DNA of 64,000 bases from Asterella californica. Its lineage: Eukaryota > Streptophyta > Marchantiopsida > Marchantiales > Aytoniaceae. The stretch lies in NCBI GenBank assembly GCA_036924285.1, contig JAYKYS010000007.1, positions 12,400,001 to 12,464,000 on the forward strand, read 5' to 3'. The notes beneath the pieces are model-generated. The model did not search any database. It saw nothing but the letters and a program-made list of their open reading frames with translations, and was not told where the DNA came from. Position numbers and translations under genes: made by a program. Shown piece by piece: positions 45,128 to 55,740 of the stretch; position 1 is the first letter of the stretch, and every line of letters begins with the position of its first letter.

Positions 45128-45337
45128 TTTCGCGCACCTACCGCCTTGTTGCGCCAGCGGAAGCTCTAGCTCAGTAGGTCGCAAACTTTACACCGCTAAC
45201 ATGCAAACACAATCACAAGTTAACGTCCATGCACCACTTACCTTAGTTCTGTTTGGTCCGGACCGGAGCCGGACCGTCTCCCTAATCATCAAGCTCAGCA
45301 ATCCTAAGTCCCGACTTAGATCCGTCTAAGTCGGTCC
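45128..45337 (-). repeat. Element B 3' LTR, distal part
   Basis: Plus-strand TTTCGCGCACC to AAGTCGGTCC, matching 60435-60645. The remainder lies at 54102-55009 because element C was inserted at GTCC. Confidence 0.85.
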
Positions 45338-46252
45338 TGTAAACCCTCCGCGGTCCTAACGATCAACTACCCCCCGATCTCTTAACCTCCACGATCGTCA
45401 TCCACGAATCTGCAACTGTCGGGCCTGTCTCTCACTCAGGGGTCACCTCTGATGGCTTTGATGGAAGCACACCATGAATCTTGAAGGGAAAAATGTTAAG
45501 TTCACTCTCATTCATACACCCACAAACTTATCAACTAAAATCTCCATAATCTCATCCACTAAAATCCTCCATTCTAACGACGTCTCTCAAGTTCTCACAT
45601 GCTAAAAATGTCCCACACTCTCTATATTACTCAAGTTGTCATTACGACAATGTGAAAACAAGGATGAGGAGCTCTTCTCTACTCCTCTATTTATACATTC
45701 TAGGTTTTTACTTTGGTACCCTCGGTAACTCAGCCGTAACTACTTTTACCGGGTTTTACTAAGATATTACTTAAGGTAAAAGCATTGATCACATGGGCTT
45801 TTTACCTTTTCACATGGGCTTATTCCTTCAAAGTCAACAACTTCTAGAAGGATTCTGGAATATTCTCAAGGAATCTCGAATTTCCACCCCCCCTCTACAC
45901 TAGGACCCACTAAAAAGGAAACATGTGGAATCTCTTCTTGTTTTTAATGCCCACAAAGTCCACAACTTTAATCCAACCACTAATATCAAGTCAAAAAGGA
46001 GATAAGAGATACTTTCCACCTCCTTTCTACCTTTTAGGCAAGATGACAAGATAGTAGTGCTCACTCTTTAGCAAATATCTGAATTCTGCCAAAAGTACAG
46101 CTAAGTTTAACCATAACTAACTTTTAGCTAGTCATGACTAACTTGATACCTCCTAAAAGTACTTTGGCAGCAAATAAACATTCTCAACCCTTAGTTATAA
46201 CTAAACACCTTACTAATTGACAAACTTCCTATGTGTAACATAGGTCGTTACA
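45338..46252 (-). repeat. Element C 3' LTR
   Basis: 915 bp, same length and sequence as 53187-54101 by eye. TATA-type GTATAAATAG on the minus strand at 45696..45687. Confidence 0.9.
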
Positions 46253-46265
46253 TTTTACCCCCGGA
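46253..46265 (-). other. Element C polypurine tract
   Basis: Minus-strand TCCGGGGGTAAAA between the gag-pol stop and the 3' LTR. Confidence 0.75.
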
Positions 46266-49200
46266 CTAAATTTTCGCTCCGTCCTCGGAGTGAAGAGAGA
46301 ACTTTCGTTGATGAAACAACTTCAACTTGTCATGATTTACCCGATCGAATCTCCTTCCTCCCAGCTCCTGAAGGTCATATGTGAAGTTGCTCCACACCTT
46401 ATCTACAACAAAAGGACCAAAATATCTCGGAAGAAACTTCTTCCTAGCCCTCTTGAATCTGATAGCATCATACAACATAACCCAATCTCCGACTTGAAAA
46501 GGTTTTACCTCCCTCTTGCCCAACCTTTTGTCGTAACTCTTCTTTTGATACGCTTGAGCTCGTTCCATCCGGATCATCGCTATCGCTCGGGTCTCTTCCA
46601 ACTCCATGAGTTGCTCCCTTCTTGATCTGACCACGTCTTCTCCTCTCGACCTCTTCAACTTTCGTTGAATAGTTTGAAAAGTATCCAATTCGAATTGGAT
46701 GGGCAACTTGGACTCCACTCCATAAACCAGTCGAAATGGAGAGTACCCAGTAGAAGTCTTTGTTGTCGTTCGGTACTCCCATAAGATGGCATGTAGCCTC
46801 TTATCCCAAGTATGTTTCGCAGTCTCAACACCAGCATCTTTGGCGAGCATCATACAAAGTGTAAGATTGGTCTTCTCCGCAAGACCATTAGCATTTGGCT
46901 TGTATGAGGTCGTTACTCGTGCCTTGATAGAAAAGTGTTGTAGCATAGCAGTAGTCATGCTCCCTACAAACTCTCCTCCTCTATCCGAGACCAACTCTAA
47001 CGGACATCCAAATCTGGTGATGATCCTTTCCCATAAGAATCTACCGACTTCTGTTTCATTGGTCTCTCTCAAAGGTCTAGCCTCTACCCACTTGGTACAA
47101 TAGTCAGTGGCGACTACAATGTATCTATTTCCTCGAGGTGTCTTATTGAGAGGACCTACAAAGTCAATACCCCACTTCTCAAATGGTCCTAATATTGGAA
47201 TTGATCTTAACGGAGGTGTTCTAGTAGACTTCAGAGCAAATGCTTGACATACATCGCAAGTTTTGCAATAGTCTAAACACTCCTTGAAAATCCCTCTCCA
47301 GTGATAACCCGCATCCAAAATCTTGAAAGCTGTTATCTTACCAGCAAAGTGACCTCCGCAAACAGTGCCATCGTGAAACTCGTGCATCAGCTTGAACGCC
47401 TCCTTCTGACCAACTGCTCTCCTTAGTAAGCCATCTGCTCCTTGATGAAATAGAATTCCCTCCACCATGGTGTAAGGTTTGCATCTCTTGATCAACGCGT
47501 TACGTTCTCGGGTATGCATACCTTCCGGAAAAGAGCCATCTGCAAGGAAACTCCAGATTTCCTTATACTCGTCCGGTATCTCCTCAATGCTTGTGATGGT
47601 CATCAGATGCTCGTCTGGAAACGAATCGTCAAATGGTTCTTCTCCCTCATCATCATAAGCCCTCGACAAAAGATCAGCATTCGCATGCTTCTTCCCTGGT
47701 CTATCTTCGATCACATAATCGTATTCTGTTAGAAGGATCTTCCAACGAGCAATACGACCTTCGGCATTAGGCTTATTAAAGATATACTTTAAAGCCTTGT
47801 GATCTGTGACTATGGAAAATTTCCCTCCTAGCAAGTAATGTCGGAATTTCTTCAATCCAAAGATCACCGCTAATCCTTCTCGTTCAGTCACGGAGTAATT
47901 CTTCTCCGCTGGAACCATCTGCCTACTAGCATAAGCTATAGGATGATCATGCCCATCTCCATCTAGCTGACTTAATGTACATCCGATTGCTACATTGGAG
48001 GCATCCGTATACAGAATAAATGCTTTACTCCACTCAGGTTTAGCAAGTATAGGAGCTGTCACCAATGCCTTTTTCAGCTCCTCAAATGCTTCCTTTGCCT
48101 TCTGATCATGCACTATCAAGTCAAAATCAACTCCCTTCTTCATGTACATAGTCAAAGCTATTGCTTTGTTTGAGAAGGAAAAGACAAACCTACGATAATA
48201 TCCAACCATGCCAAGAAACTGCCTCAACTTTGTCAAGTTGATCGGAAATGGAAGATCCACAATCTTCTTCACCTTTTCAGGATCTACCGCAATCCCATTC
48301 TTGGAAATGATGTGCCCTAACAGCAGACCTTCTTCGCAGCCAAAGATGCACTTCTCTGGATTCAGAGAAGCGTTAGCTTGCTCCAACCGCTGCAGAACTT
48401 TGATCACATGATCAAAGTGGTCCTCCTTTCTTCCGTACACACAGAAATCATCAATGAAATCACGAACAAACTTTCCTATGAATGGTTCGAACACCTTGTT
48501 CATGAACCTCTGAAACGTGGCCGGAGCATTACACAGTCCGAATGGCATCACTCGAAATGCAAATGTTCCCCAAGGAGTAGTGAAAGTAGTCAACTGCTGG
48601 TACTCCTGTGCTATCTTGATCTGGTTGTATCCACTATAACCATCACCAAAGCTGTACCACTCATGACCGGCAACTTCCTCCAAAATCTCATCTATAAATG
48701 GTAGAGGATAATAGTCCTTCTTGGTAACTGCATTCAGCTTCTTATAGTCTATGCACACTCGCAGCTTACCATTCTTCTTCTTGACAATCACAATGGGTGA
48801 AACCCATTCTGAGTTCTCCACCTCATAGATGAAACTCGCCTCCTTCAACTTGTCTATCTCCTCCTTGACCATCATTGCCGTTGTGGGATTGACCCTTCTC
48901 TGCTTCTGTCGAACTGGTCTTGCGTGCTCCTCCAATTCGATTCGATGAGTCTCGAGAGTCACCTCCTTCAAATCCTTGTAGCTGAAAGCAAACACATGGA
49001 TATATTTTCGAAATATATCTAGGAATCTACTTTTCTCCTCTTGAGTGACATTGATACCAAACTTCAAGGTAGAGAGTCTTCTCACAATCTCTGCCTCACT
49101 CAACTCTTCTTTGTCAGGATCTTTCTCCACTGCTGGTCGAGGCAACAAATCAATAGCACTAAGCTGATGTAATGATTCATCTCGACCAAATCCTTCGTCC

Positions 49201-51152
49201 TCAGACGAGGATTCTTGATCGTAAGAATCGCCGGTATCTACTTCTGAGACACTCTGATCGTCCTCCGTATCAGATTCCCAGTAGTCACTAGTGGGTCTAT
49301 CAGAGTCAGAAGTCACAACTCCAACACCCGAGAGAGGAACTATCACTCTATGATCTCTAGGCCCAATCCGTAAGTATCCCTTGTGCCACCTATCCGTGGT
49401 GCGCACAGCTCTCAACCAAGGCCTACCTAGGAGCAAATCATAACTAGAGTCCTTTAACACTTGAAAGGACATCAATGTTTGAACTCCCATCACAGACACG
49501 ACCACCTTCTCTAACACGCCAAGAGGTCTTACCCGTTGCTTGTTAGCCATCCCCACGACAATGCTAGCCGGGCGAGTTGGTTCCATCCCCAACTTCTTCA
49601 TCAATCTCTCCGATATGGCGTTTACAGCCGACCCTCCATCCACCAATACGTCAGAGACGTAGTGACCATTCAACCGGACTTCAATCTTTGAAGCCCTAGT
49701 GCATACCTCTGAAGCATGCACATCCACCACACCAACTCCCACAGACTTTGACGTCTTGCTCTTGGGTTTCTTCTTCTTGCTTCTCTTAGAACTCAGTCCT
49801 CCTCTGAGTTCCCTTCGTAAGCTGGGATTAAGTGCGATCAGTTGTCCAACAGTGATGTTGGCTTTCTGAGCACCCACATCTTCAACCACATCATATCCCG
49901 CTTGGGAAGATGAAATGGTGAAATCCGCCATCCCCAGCTTCCTTCTTGGCTCCCTTGGTGTACTCGAAACATTACTCGAACGAGTGCTTCTACTAGCTGA
50001 TTCCTCCATGAAAACCGGTTCATCAGAAAATCGAGTTCTTTTCCTTTCTTGAGCTAAAAGCTCCACCGGTGCATGAGAAGAGTTTGAACTCTCTCCTTTC
50101 TCGTAGATGGGATCTCGCACGACATCGATAGTAGCCACCCCCTTGTCTCGTCCTTGTGATGGATTTCCTCCACCCACATTCATTCTGACAGCTTCGGCAC
50201 TTCTTGCTCCGTTGTTAGGACAATTTCGCTGAAAATGAGAACCTCCACACGTCCAACAAGTGATTCCTCCAAAGTTACCTTGGTTGCCTCCAAAGTTACC
50301 TTGATTTCCTCGGTTGGGATTGTTGTCGTAACCTCTTTGACCTCCTCCTCCACCTTTGTTCCTCCATTCTCGTAACTGTACCACGTTTATCTTGAGATCC
50401 GCAAGAGTGTCAGTGATGCTCTTCAGCTCGGCATGAAAATCAGAGGTGGCAGTAGACATCGTTGTTGGGACAAACGGTCTTGGCACCACCGTTGGAGTAG
50501 GAGCTGACGTTGAAGCAATCACCAATTGTGATGGTGCAGGTGCGATCGTTGTGGCTACACCAGGAGTCGGAGTTGACACCAGAGCAGCATGATGAGGTTG
50601 GATGATATCTCCTTCATCCAAACTCTCTTCCATATTTGTCGCTATCTTGATGGCCTCCGCTTTGGTTGCTGGCTTCTCGTACCTCACTTGGGTTCGAATT
50701 GAAGGTCTCAACCCTCCCACCAAGTTCTTGGTCAGCACTGCTCCAATCCCCGCCATCGTTAGTTCCACATTGTCTCCACTCTTCCGTAGGACCGTCCGAA
50801 ACCGTTGCTCCAACTTATCCACCCTTTCGGCATATTGCCGAACTTTCTCGTCGTCACGTTGCTTCAAATGAGTAAGCTCCACCATGAGCTTCTCATAACT
50901 CTCTTCTGGAAGAAATTCTTCGATGAGTGCATTACTCAACGTCTCCCATGTGTCCTCAACTGCACCAGGTGTCTGGCTCTTCACTCGGTCTTCATACCAC
51001 GTAAGAGCAAAATCTTCTAAAAACTCTGGCAGTAACAACACCCATTCTTCCTTCCTTCTCACGTTGTTTCCGATGCAACCCCTTTTGAAGTCTCGAACAA
51101 ACGGTTCTACATCTTCATTGTCCTTCCCATGAAACACGGGTAGCTTTCCCAT
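46266..51152 (-). CDS. Element C gag-pol polyprotein (1628 codons)
   Basis: ATG at 51152. In order: Gag capsid region (about 1-180, FVRDFKRGCIG, EEWVLLLPEFL, ALTWYEDRV), Pro/Thr-rich linker, knuckle CWTCGGSHFQRNC near 298-310 (CX2CX3HX4C), protease VLVDGGSAVNAI near 500 (D-G-G), RT with [21 protein letters not shown] and FIDDF near 899, RNase H YTDASNVAIG near 1048 with TEREGLAV and VTDHKAL, integrase zinc region (CKTCDVCQ), and core D (IDFVGP about 1327), D (VSDRGGEF about 1388), E (GLAEKTN about 1424) with DD35E spacing. The C-terminus has a GPFVVDKV module and no chromodomain. Gag and Pol share one frame, so their ratio must come from protein processing or turnover, not frameshifting. No break is seen; the element may be competent. 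Confidence 0.92.
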   Translation of the reverse strand: MGKLPVFHGKDNEDVEPFVRDFKRGCIGNNVRRKEEWVLLLPEFLEDFALTWYEDRVKSQTPGAVEDTWETLSNALIEEFLPEESYEKLMVELTHLKQRDDEKVRQYAERVDKLEQRFRTVLRKSGDNVELTMAGIGAVLTKNLVGGLRPSIRTQVRYEKPATKAEAIKIATNMEESLDEGDIIQPHHAALVSTPTPGVATTIAPAPSQLVIASTSAPTPTVVPRPFVPTTMSTATSDFHAELKSITDTLADLKINVVQLREWRNKGGGGGQRGYDNNPNRGNQGNFGGNQGNFGGITCWTCGGSHFQRNCPNNGARSAEAVRMNVGGGNPSQGRDKGVATIDVVRDPIYEKGESSNSSHAPVELLAQERKRTRFSDEPVFMEESASRSTRSSNVSSTPREPRRKLGMADFTISSSQAGYDVVEDVGAQKANITVGQLIALNPSLRRELRGGLSSKRSKKKKPKSKTSKSVGVGVVDVHASEVCTRASKIEVRLNGHYVSDVLVDGGSAVNAISERLMKKLGMEPTRPASIVVGMANKQRVRPLGVLEKVVVSVMGVQTLMSFQVLKDSSYDLLLGRPWLRAVRTTDRWHKGYLRIGPRDHRVIVPLSGVGVVTSDSDRPTSDYWESDTEDDQSVSEVDTGDSYDQESSSEDEGFGRDESLHQLSAIDLLPRPAVEKDPDKEELSEAEIVRRLSTLKFGINVTQEEKSRFLDIFRKYIHVFAFSYKDLKEVTLETHRIELEEHARPVRQKQRRVNPTTAMMVKEEIDKLKEASFIYEVENSEWVSPIVIVKKKNGKLRVCIDYKKLNAVTKKDYYPLPFIDEILEEVAGHEWYSFGDGYSGYNQIKIAQEYQQLTTFTTPWGTFAFRVMPFGLCNAPATFQRFMNKVFEPFIGKFVRDFIDDFCVYGRKEDHFDHVIKVLQRLEQANASLNPEKCIFGCEEGLLLGHIISKNGIAVDPEKVKKIVDLPFPINLTKLRQFLGMVGYYRRFVFSFSNKAIALTMYMKKGVDFDLIVHDQKAKEAFEELKKALVTAPILAKPEWSKAFILYTDASNVAIGCTLSQLDGDGHDHPIAYASRQMVPAEKNYSVTEREGLAVIFGLKKFRHYLLGGKFSIVTDHKALKYIFNKPNAEGRIARWKILLTEYDYVIEDRPGKKHANADLLSRAYDDEGEEPFDDSFPDEHLMTITSIEEIPDEYKEIWSFLADGSFPEGMHTRERNALIKRCKPYTMVEGILFHQGADGLLRRAVGQKEAFKLMHEFHDGTVCGGHFAGKITAFKILDAGYHWRGIFKECLDYCKTCDVCQAFALKSTRTPPLRSIPILGPFEKWGIDFVGPLNKTPRGNRYIVVATDYCTKWVEARPLRETNETEVGRFLWERIITRFGCPLELVSDRGGEFVGSMTTAMLQHFSIKARVTTSYKPNANGLAEKTNLTLCMMLAKDAGVETAKHTWDKRLHAILWEYRTTTKTSTGYSPFRLVYGVESKLPIQFELDTFQTIQRKLKRSRGEDVVRSRREQLMELEETRAIAMIRMERAQAYQKKSYDKRLGKREVKPFQVGDWVMLYDAIRFKRARKKFLPRYFGPFVVDKVWSNFTYDLQELGGRRFDRVNHDKLKLFHQRKFSLHSEDGAKI

Positions 51153-51365
51153 CTTGTAACTACTCTTTCTACTCTTCTAATCGTCGTGCAATAACTACTC
51201 GCTAAAAGAGTACGAACATCACCAATTCCATTCGCGAATAATCTACCATAGGTAAAATGAAAGGAAATGGTTGTAACAACACCTCTTGTGCCATCTCTTC
51301 TCCCAAGGTAATCATGAGTCTGAGTCGCATCACCGCCTTCTCCACCATTCGAATGACGATCTCCA

Positions 51366-51842
51366 TCACAACTCAACCGAGTCCTCTTTTGAAGTCGACA
51401 ACTTCTCCGTCTCAGCTCTTTGAGTCTCGTCCAACTTCTCGACTACTGACGTAAGTAGGGCGGCCACATCGACGCACTTGTGTCCTCTTGATAGATCACC
51501 CACTCCACAACTTGGACAAGGATCTTCGCCTAGAAGATGAATTGGCGCTGGTGACGATGGACCCACTCGAAGACTTAAATCAGTAAACTCCCGCTTCCCT
51601 TTAGCTCTCTCGGTTCTGATTCTAGTTGGACAATTCACTACTTTATGTCCCAACCCTCTACAGAAATAACACCACAAGTCGGTTTCTACTCTTCTCCTCG
51701 GAGATTCTACTTGAGGTTTTGTACTAGGGTTCTCAAACTCAACGATAATCTCTTTCGAGCTCTCTCCGACGCTTACTATGACATCTAAACCTTGAGGAAG
51801 GTTTCTAAGTCTAACTTTCCAATCTTTTGAATTTCCACTCAT
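51366..51842 (-). CDS. Accessory zinc-knuckle ORF in element C leader (158 codons)
   Basis: ATG at 51842 (MSGNSKDWKVRL), open to 51366. Contains a CCHC knuckle CYFCRGLGHKVVNC (CX2CX4HX4C) near residues 57-70 and a second Cys/His cluster CPSCG..RGHKC near 108-121. Basic and Ser/Thr-rich otherwise. It lies between primer site and gag on the coding strand, so it is translated only from a leader-containing or spliced RNA. It is separate from the Gag knuckle at 50225-50265, and may be an accessory RNA-binding protein or a captured host zinc-knuckle domain. Confidence 0.6.
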   Translation of the reverse strand: MSGNSKDWKVRLRNLPQGLDVIVSVGESSKEIIVEFENPSTKPQVESPRRRVETDLWCYFCRGLGHKVVNCPTRIRTERAKGKREFTDLSLRVGPSSPAPIHLLGEDPCPSCGVGDLSRGHKCVDVAALLTSVVEKLDETQRAETEKLSTSKEDSVEL

Positions 51843-51980
51843 GTTGCACCTTCTCAACCATTAAGTGGACAAAATATCATAGAGGAAAATAATTCTACAT
51901 TACTTTCTTAACTCTTCCGAGCTTTATATTAGAAATCGTGCATTATACATGCTATACACGAAATAAAATCTAATCTAATA

Positions 51981-52298
51981 TTAACTATCAAAGATATGAT
52001 CCTCCTCACCCTCGTTTGTACTCATCACAACAGACATCTTGAACTCACTCTTGTAAGGATCCAACTCTATTTCACCAGGAGCATTCGTGGTCTCCATAGT
52101 GAATGATGCTTTAAACTCGACTTTCTTCAAATCTGTGCCAATTGTCGCGGAAGCTTCTTCGTATAGAGTAAAGAGGGCACCCCAAGTGCTATAGATGCGT
52201 GTTCGTAACTCATCTATACTTAACTTGGGCTTCTCCGTCTCTGTTCGAACTCCTAAACGTCTCTTCTTCCACCTCGTCATTCGAACTGGATTCCCCAT
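51981..52298 (-). CDS. Second leader ORF of element C (105 codons)
   Basis: ATG at 52298 (MGNPVRMTRW). Basic N-terminus (KKRR), acidic C-terminus (NEGEEDHIFDS). The middle ELRTRIYSTWGALFTLYEEA may form a helix. No known domain. Upstream of the zinc-knuckle ORF on the same strand. Confidence 0.4.
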   Translation of the reverse strand: MGNPVRMTRWKKRRLGVRTETEKPKLSIDELRTRIYSTWGALFTLYEEASATIGTDLKKVEFKASFTMETTNAPGEIELDPYKSEFKMSVVMSTNEGEEDHIFDS

Positions 52299-52514
52299 GA
52301 CGTATCTTCAAGACCTCCTTGTATGCCGAAACGTATCTCTCTTAGTTGGTAAGAGATCTCTCCAAGATTTTTGTGGTCTCCAGTAGCTCAACCTCCAAGC
52401 TACTAAATCATGAAGTTTCAACAGAAACTTCCCTAATCAGAAGAGATGGTGATGACTGTACAAATTTTCAGAGAACTGAAATTTGTATATTTTCACTTCC
52501 CTCATGGTTGTCAA

Positions 52515-52894
52515 CCCCCTCCACTTTGAAAAATCCTTTCTCCCTCTTCAGACCTCATCTTCTCATGATTTCTTTTGTCCTGGATAGCTTATCAGCCACT
52601 CTAAAACACTGGAAAGTTTCTCAGGAAAATAAAATTCACAGAAAATCTGACACTGACTGTAAACTTTTTCCAGAGAACAGAATTCCTCAACTCTCACGAA
52701 TAGACCCCCTCAATTTTGAAAAATCATTGCTCCCTCTCTAGACCACCTTTTCCTATGATTTCTTTTGTCTTAGATAGGTTATCAGCCAATCTAAAACACT
52801 GGAAAGTTTCACAGGAAAATAAAATTCACAGAAAAGTTGACAGCGACTGTACAAATTTTCCAGAGAGCAGAATTTCTAAACTCACAAATTTCTC
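52515..52894. repeat. 190-bp tandem duplication in element C leader
   Basis: CCCCCTC-[CA]-A-[CT]-TTTGAAAAATC recurs at 52515 and 52705, and CTAAAACACTGGAAAGTTTC at 52601 and 52791 (period 190). Copies are diverged. A partial third copy with GACTGTACAAATTTTC lies near 52456. The plus-strand ORFs here are by-products. Confidence 0.75.
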
Positions 52895-53164
52895 TCCTCT
52901 AATAACTTTTCTCTCCTCCTTTCTCTACAACTCTTGTTGCACCTTCTTTCAACTCTCCTCAAACCCTTTCTAAGTGAACAAGATGTAAAGAATGACTTCG
53001 AACGCGTCATATATCACTACGGGATACACAAAAGGTTCTAACGTTGCTAACATCGCGTTAGCTCTCTCTCCTCCCAACGTTCTCTCCATGTGCTCTCTCA
53101 TAATCTCCTTTTGTCGAATATAGAACTGAACTCTAAACATCGTTCAACGATCCCTTCAAGTGAG

Positions 53165-53182
53165 GTCCCGGCAACGGAACCA
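53165..53182 (-). other. Element C primer-binding site, tRNA-Glu type
   Basis: Minus-strand TGGTTCCGTTGCCGGGAC, four bases inside the 5' LTR. It is complementary to a tRNA ending CCCGGCAACGGAACCA, which matches the plant tRNA-Glu 3' end as I recall it. Confidence 0.75.
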
Positions 53183-53186
53183 AAAA

Positions 53187-54101
53187 TGTAAACCCTCCGC
53201 GGTCCTAACGATCAACTACCCCCCGATCTCTTAACCTCCACGATCGTCATCCACGAATCTGCAACTGTCGGGCCTGTCTCTCACTCAGGGGTCACCTCTG
53301 ATGGCTTTGATGGAAGCACACCATGAATCTTGAAGGGAAAAATGTTAAGTTCACTCTCATTCATACACCCACAAACTTATCAACTAAAATCTCCATAATC
53401 TCATCCACTAAAATCCTCCATTCTAACGACGTCTCTCAAGTTCTCACATGCTAAAAATGTCCCACACTCTCTATATTACTCAAGTTGTCATTACGACAAT
53501 GTGAAAACAAGGATGAGGAGCTCTTCTCTACTCCTCTATTTATACATTCTAGGTTTTTACTTTGGTACCCTCGGTAACTCAGCCGTAACTACTTTTACCG
53601 GGTTTTACTAAGATATTACTTAAGGTAAAAGCATTGATCACATGGGCTTTTTACCTTTTCACATGGGCTTATTCCTTCAAAGTCAACAACTTCTAGAAGG
53701 ATTCTGGAATATTCTCAAGGAATCTCGAATTTCCACCCCCCCTCTACACTAGGACCCACTAAAAAGGAAACATGTGGAATCTCTTCTTGTTTTTAATGCC
53801 CACAAAGTCCACAACTTTAATCCAACCACTAATATCAAGTCAAAAAGGAGATAAGAGATACTTTCCACCTCCTTTCTACCTTTTAGGCAAGATGACAAGA
53901 TAGTAGTGCTCACTCTTTAGCAAATATCTGAATTCTGCCAAAAGTACAGCTAAGTTTAACCATAACTAACTTTTAGCTAGTCATGACTAACTTGATACCT
54001 CCTAAAAGTACTTTGGCAGCAAATAAACATTCTCAACCCTTAGTTATAACTAAACACCTTACTAATTGACAAACTTCCTATGTGTAACATAGGTCGTTAC
54101 A
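53187..54101 (-). repeat. Element C 5' LTR
   Basis: 915 bp. Minus-strand TATA GTATAAATAG at 53544..53535 is the likely promoter of the C RNA. Confidence 0.9.
53535..53544 (-). promoter_or_regulatory. TATA box of element C 5' LTR
   Basis: GTATAAATAG on the minus strand, about 350 bp before the LTR end, in a CT-rich context (CTCTACTCCTC on plus). Confidence 0.65.
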
Positions 54102-55009
54102 GTCCCAAACATGAGCAAGTCACAATATGACTTGGGGCGGACTTCTCATAAAGTTCAAGGTCCTAAACGGTGCCTCCAGCACACCTAGCGGCCCAACCGC
54201 CCGTGATGTCCGTCTGGGTCTAAGCTCCCGAACGGTGGTTTAACCCGCCGAGTCGTTCCCTAGTCTTGCCCCAGCCCTTGCATCGTTCCTAAGTCCAGAC
54301 ATCCAAGTCTGGATCGGAACGTGCCTTGGAACCGGCCGAGCCATCACCTCATGCCCCCAGAGTCCGTCCGCGGAACCCTGGGGTCGGGTGACTCGTCCTG
54401 GCCCACCCAGGCATCGAGCCCCCCTCATATATACTTCTGGGGATCGGCGGCCCCGCCCTCCTCTTTGGTCCCTGAAAATTATACCACAACCCGATTGTGG
54501 TTCGGCCATAACTTCCAGCTCGGAGGTCAAATCGAGGAGTGTTATATATCACTGGAAAGCTCTCGACGAGACCTTTCTAATGATACCTCACTCGCCTCGA
54601 GATCTTACGTGGAGCTCCGTCCACGACCTAAAACGTCCCTAGAGCTCCAACACTTAGCAGTTTTTCCGAAAACCTGTGGTCCAGACCCAGGGTCGAACCC
54701 TGTGGTTCGTCTGCGTCTCGGACCCACGTCTCGGTCCCACGTCTCAGACCTATGTCTGAGACTCATGTTTCAGCCTGTTCCCAGACTCGCCCCCTTAGGT
54801 CAGCGTTCGTCTGGGGCCCTCTTGGGGTAGGCCCTTATGTCCTAACCCAAGGTTCTAACCTTGGTTCAGAGAACCACTTAGGGTTCATCTGATCCCGACT
54901 TCCCGGCCAAGCCATTAAGTCTTACTCGCAGCGTTCACAACCTAGCGCAAGTCCGCTAGGGTTCTGTTGTTCGCGTCTGCGCCCGATCTTGAGAATGAGG
55001 GGCGCGACA
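54102..55009 (-). repeat. Element B 3' LTR, proximal part
   Basis: Resumes at GTCCCAAACATGAG after element C and ends plus-strand GGGGCGCGACA. Matches 60642-61561, except that the other LTR has one extra CTCGGACCCACGT-type unit near 61280. The long plus and minus ORFs over it occur in both LTRs and are probably chance. Confidence 0.85.
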
Positions 55010-55740
55010 CTCACCCCCACTTTGGAGGTTGATGCCCTCATCAACAATGATCCTTTAAGTTAACACCAAGTTCAAAATGGGTAGCCAACCCCTTGGCGTC
55101 AGAATTGCGTTCTGGTAGCTAACCCGCAATTCTCTTCTTGGCTTGAGTCTTAAGTTGTCGCTAGAACACTTAGAAAATTCCAACTAGTCTCGGGAAAAGC
55201 CTTACCTTTTTGGCTTACCCTAAACAAAACTAGTTGGCAACTTCTAAACATTCTACTTAAGACTCTAACTTGCTAACTATAAGTATTCACACCTACTTAC
55301 AAGGTCCCCTGAAACCCACTTTCCGGTCGCAATCTGATTTGACTTAGACGCGCGACTAAGTTTACTTCGCAGTTAGAAAACCACAAAGCAAGATCATCCC
55401 AAGCCCCAAGACAAGTATGAAAGTTCATACTTGCTTTGCCAACGCTACGGCAAACCTAAGTCTTGACATCAAGACTTAGTCTTGATTAAGATGCTTATCC
55501 AAACCAGCTCGCTTCCTTTGAGTGTGCTTCGTTCCTCCTCTTGACAACATCCTAGGCATCTGATCAGAACTAGTCATAGCCATGCACTACCAATACACTT
55601 AGACAATTTTTCAAGAAACAAAATCTTTATTTCCAAACACAAGTAAAGTACAAAGTCCATCGGCCCAAATCGCCTCAAGTTGCTACTCGTATGGTCCGTC
55701 GTTTCTTCACCCCTCGCTGGAAGGAGATGTCCTCATCTTG
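55010..55740 (-). other. Element B 3' untranslated region and polypurine tract
   Basis: About 730 bp without coding potential between the pol stop and the 3' LTR. Minus-strand CCTCCAAAGTGGGGGTGAG (55028..55010) is the polypurine tract. Confidence 0.65.

Larger units (their letters stand above)
45338..54101 (-). mobile_element. Element C: young, apparently intact Ty3/gypsy retrotransposon
   Basis: LTRs 45338-46252 and 53187-54101, each 915 bp (minus strand TGTAACGACC to GGTTTACA), with no difference by eye. Flanks are GTCC on both sides (45334-45337, 54102-54105). Inside on the minus strand: primer site 53182..53165, leader with two extra ORFs, one 1628-codon gag-pol frame, polypurine tract. 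There are no stops or frameshifts. No chromodomain. Confidence 0.92.

Noticed and set aside
52346..52973. Plus-strand ORFs with internal repeats
   Set aside because: Product of the 190-bp repeats in the leader of C, antisense to the element.
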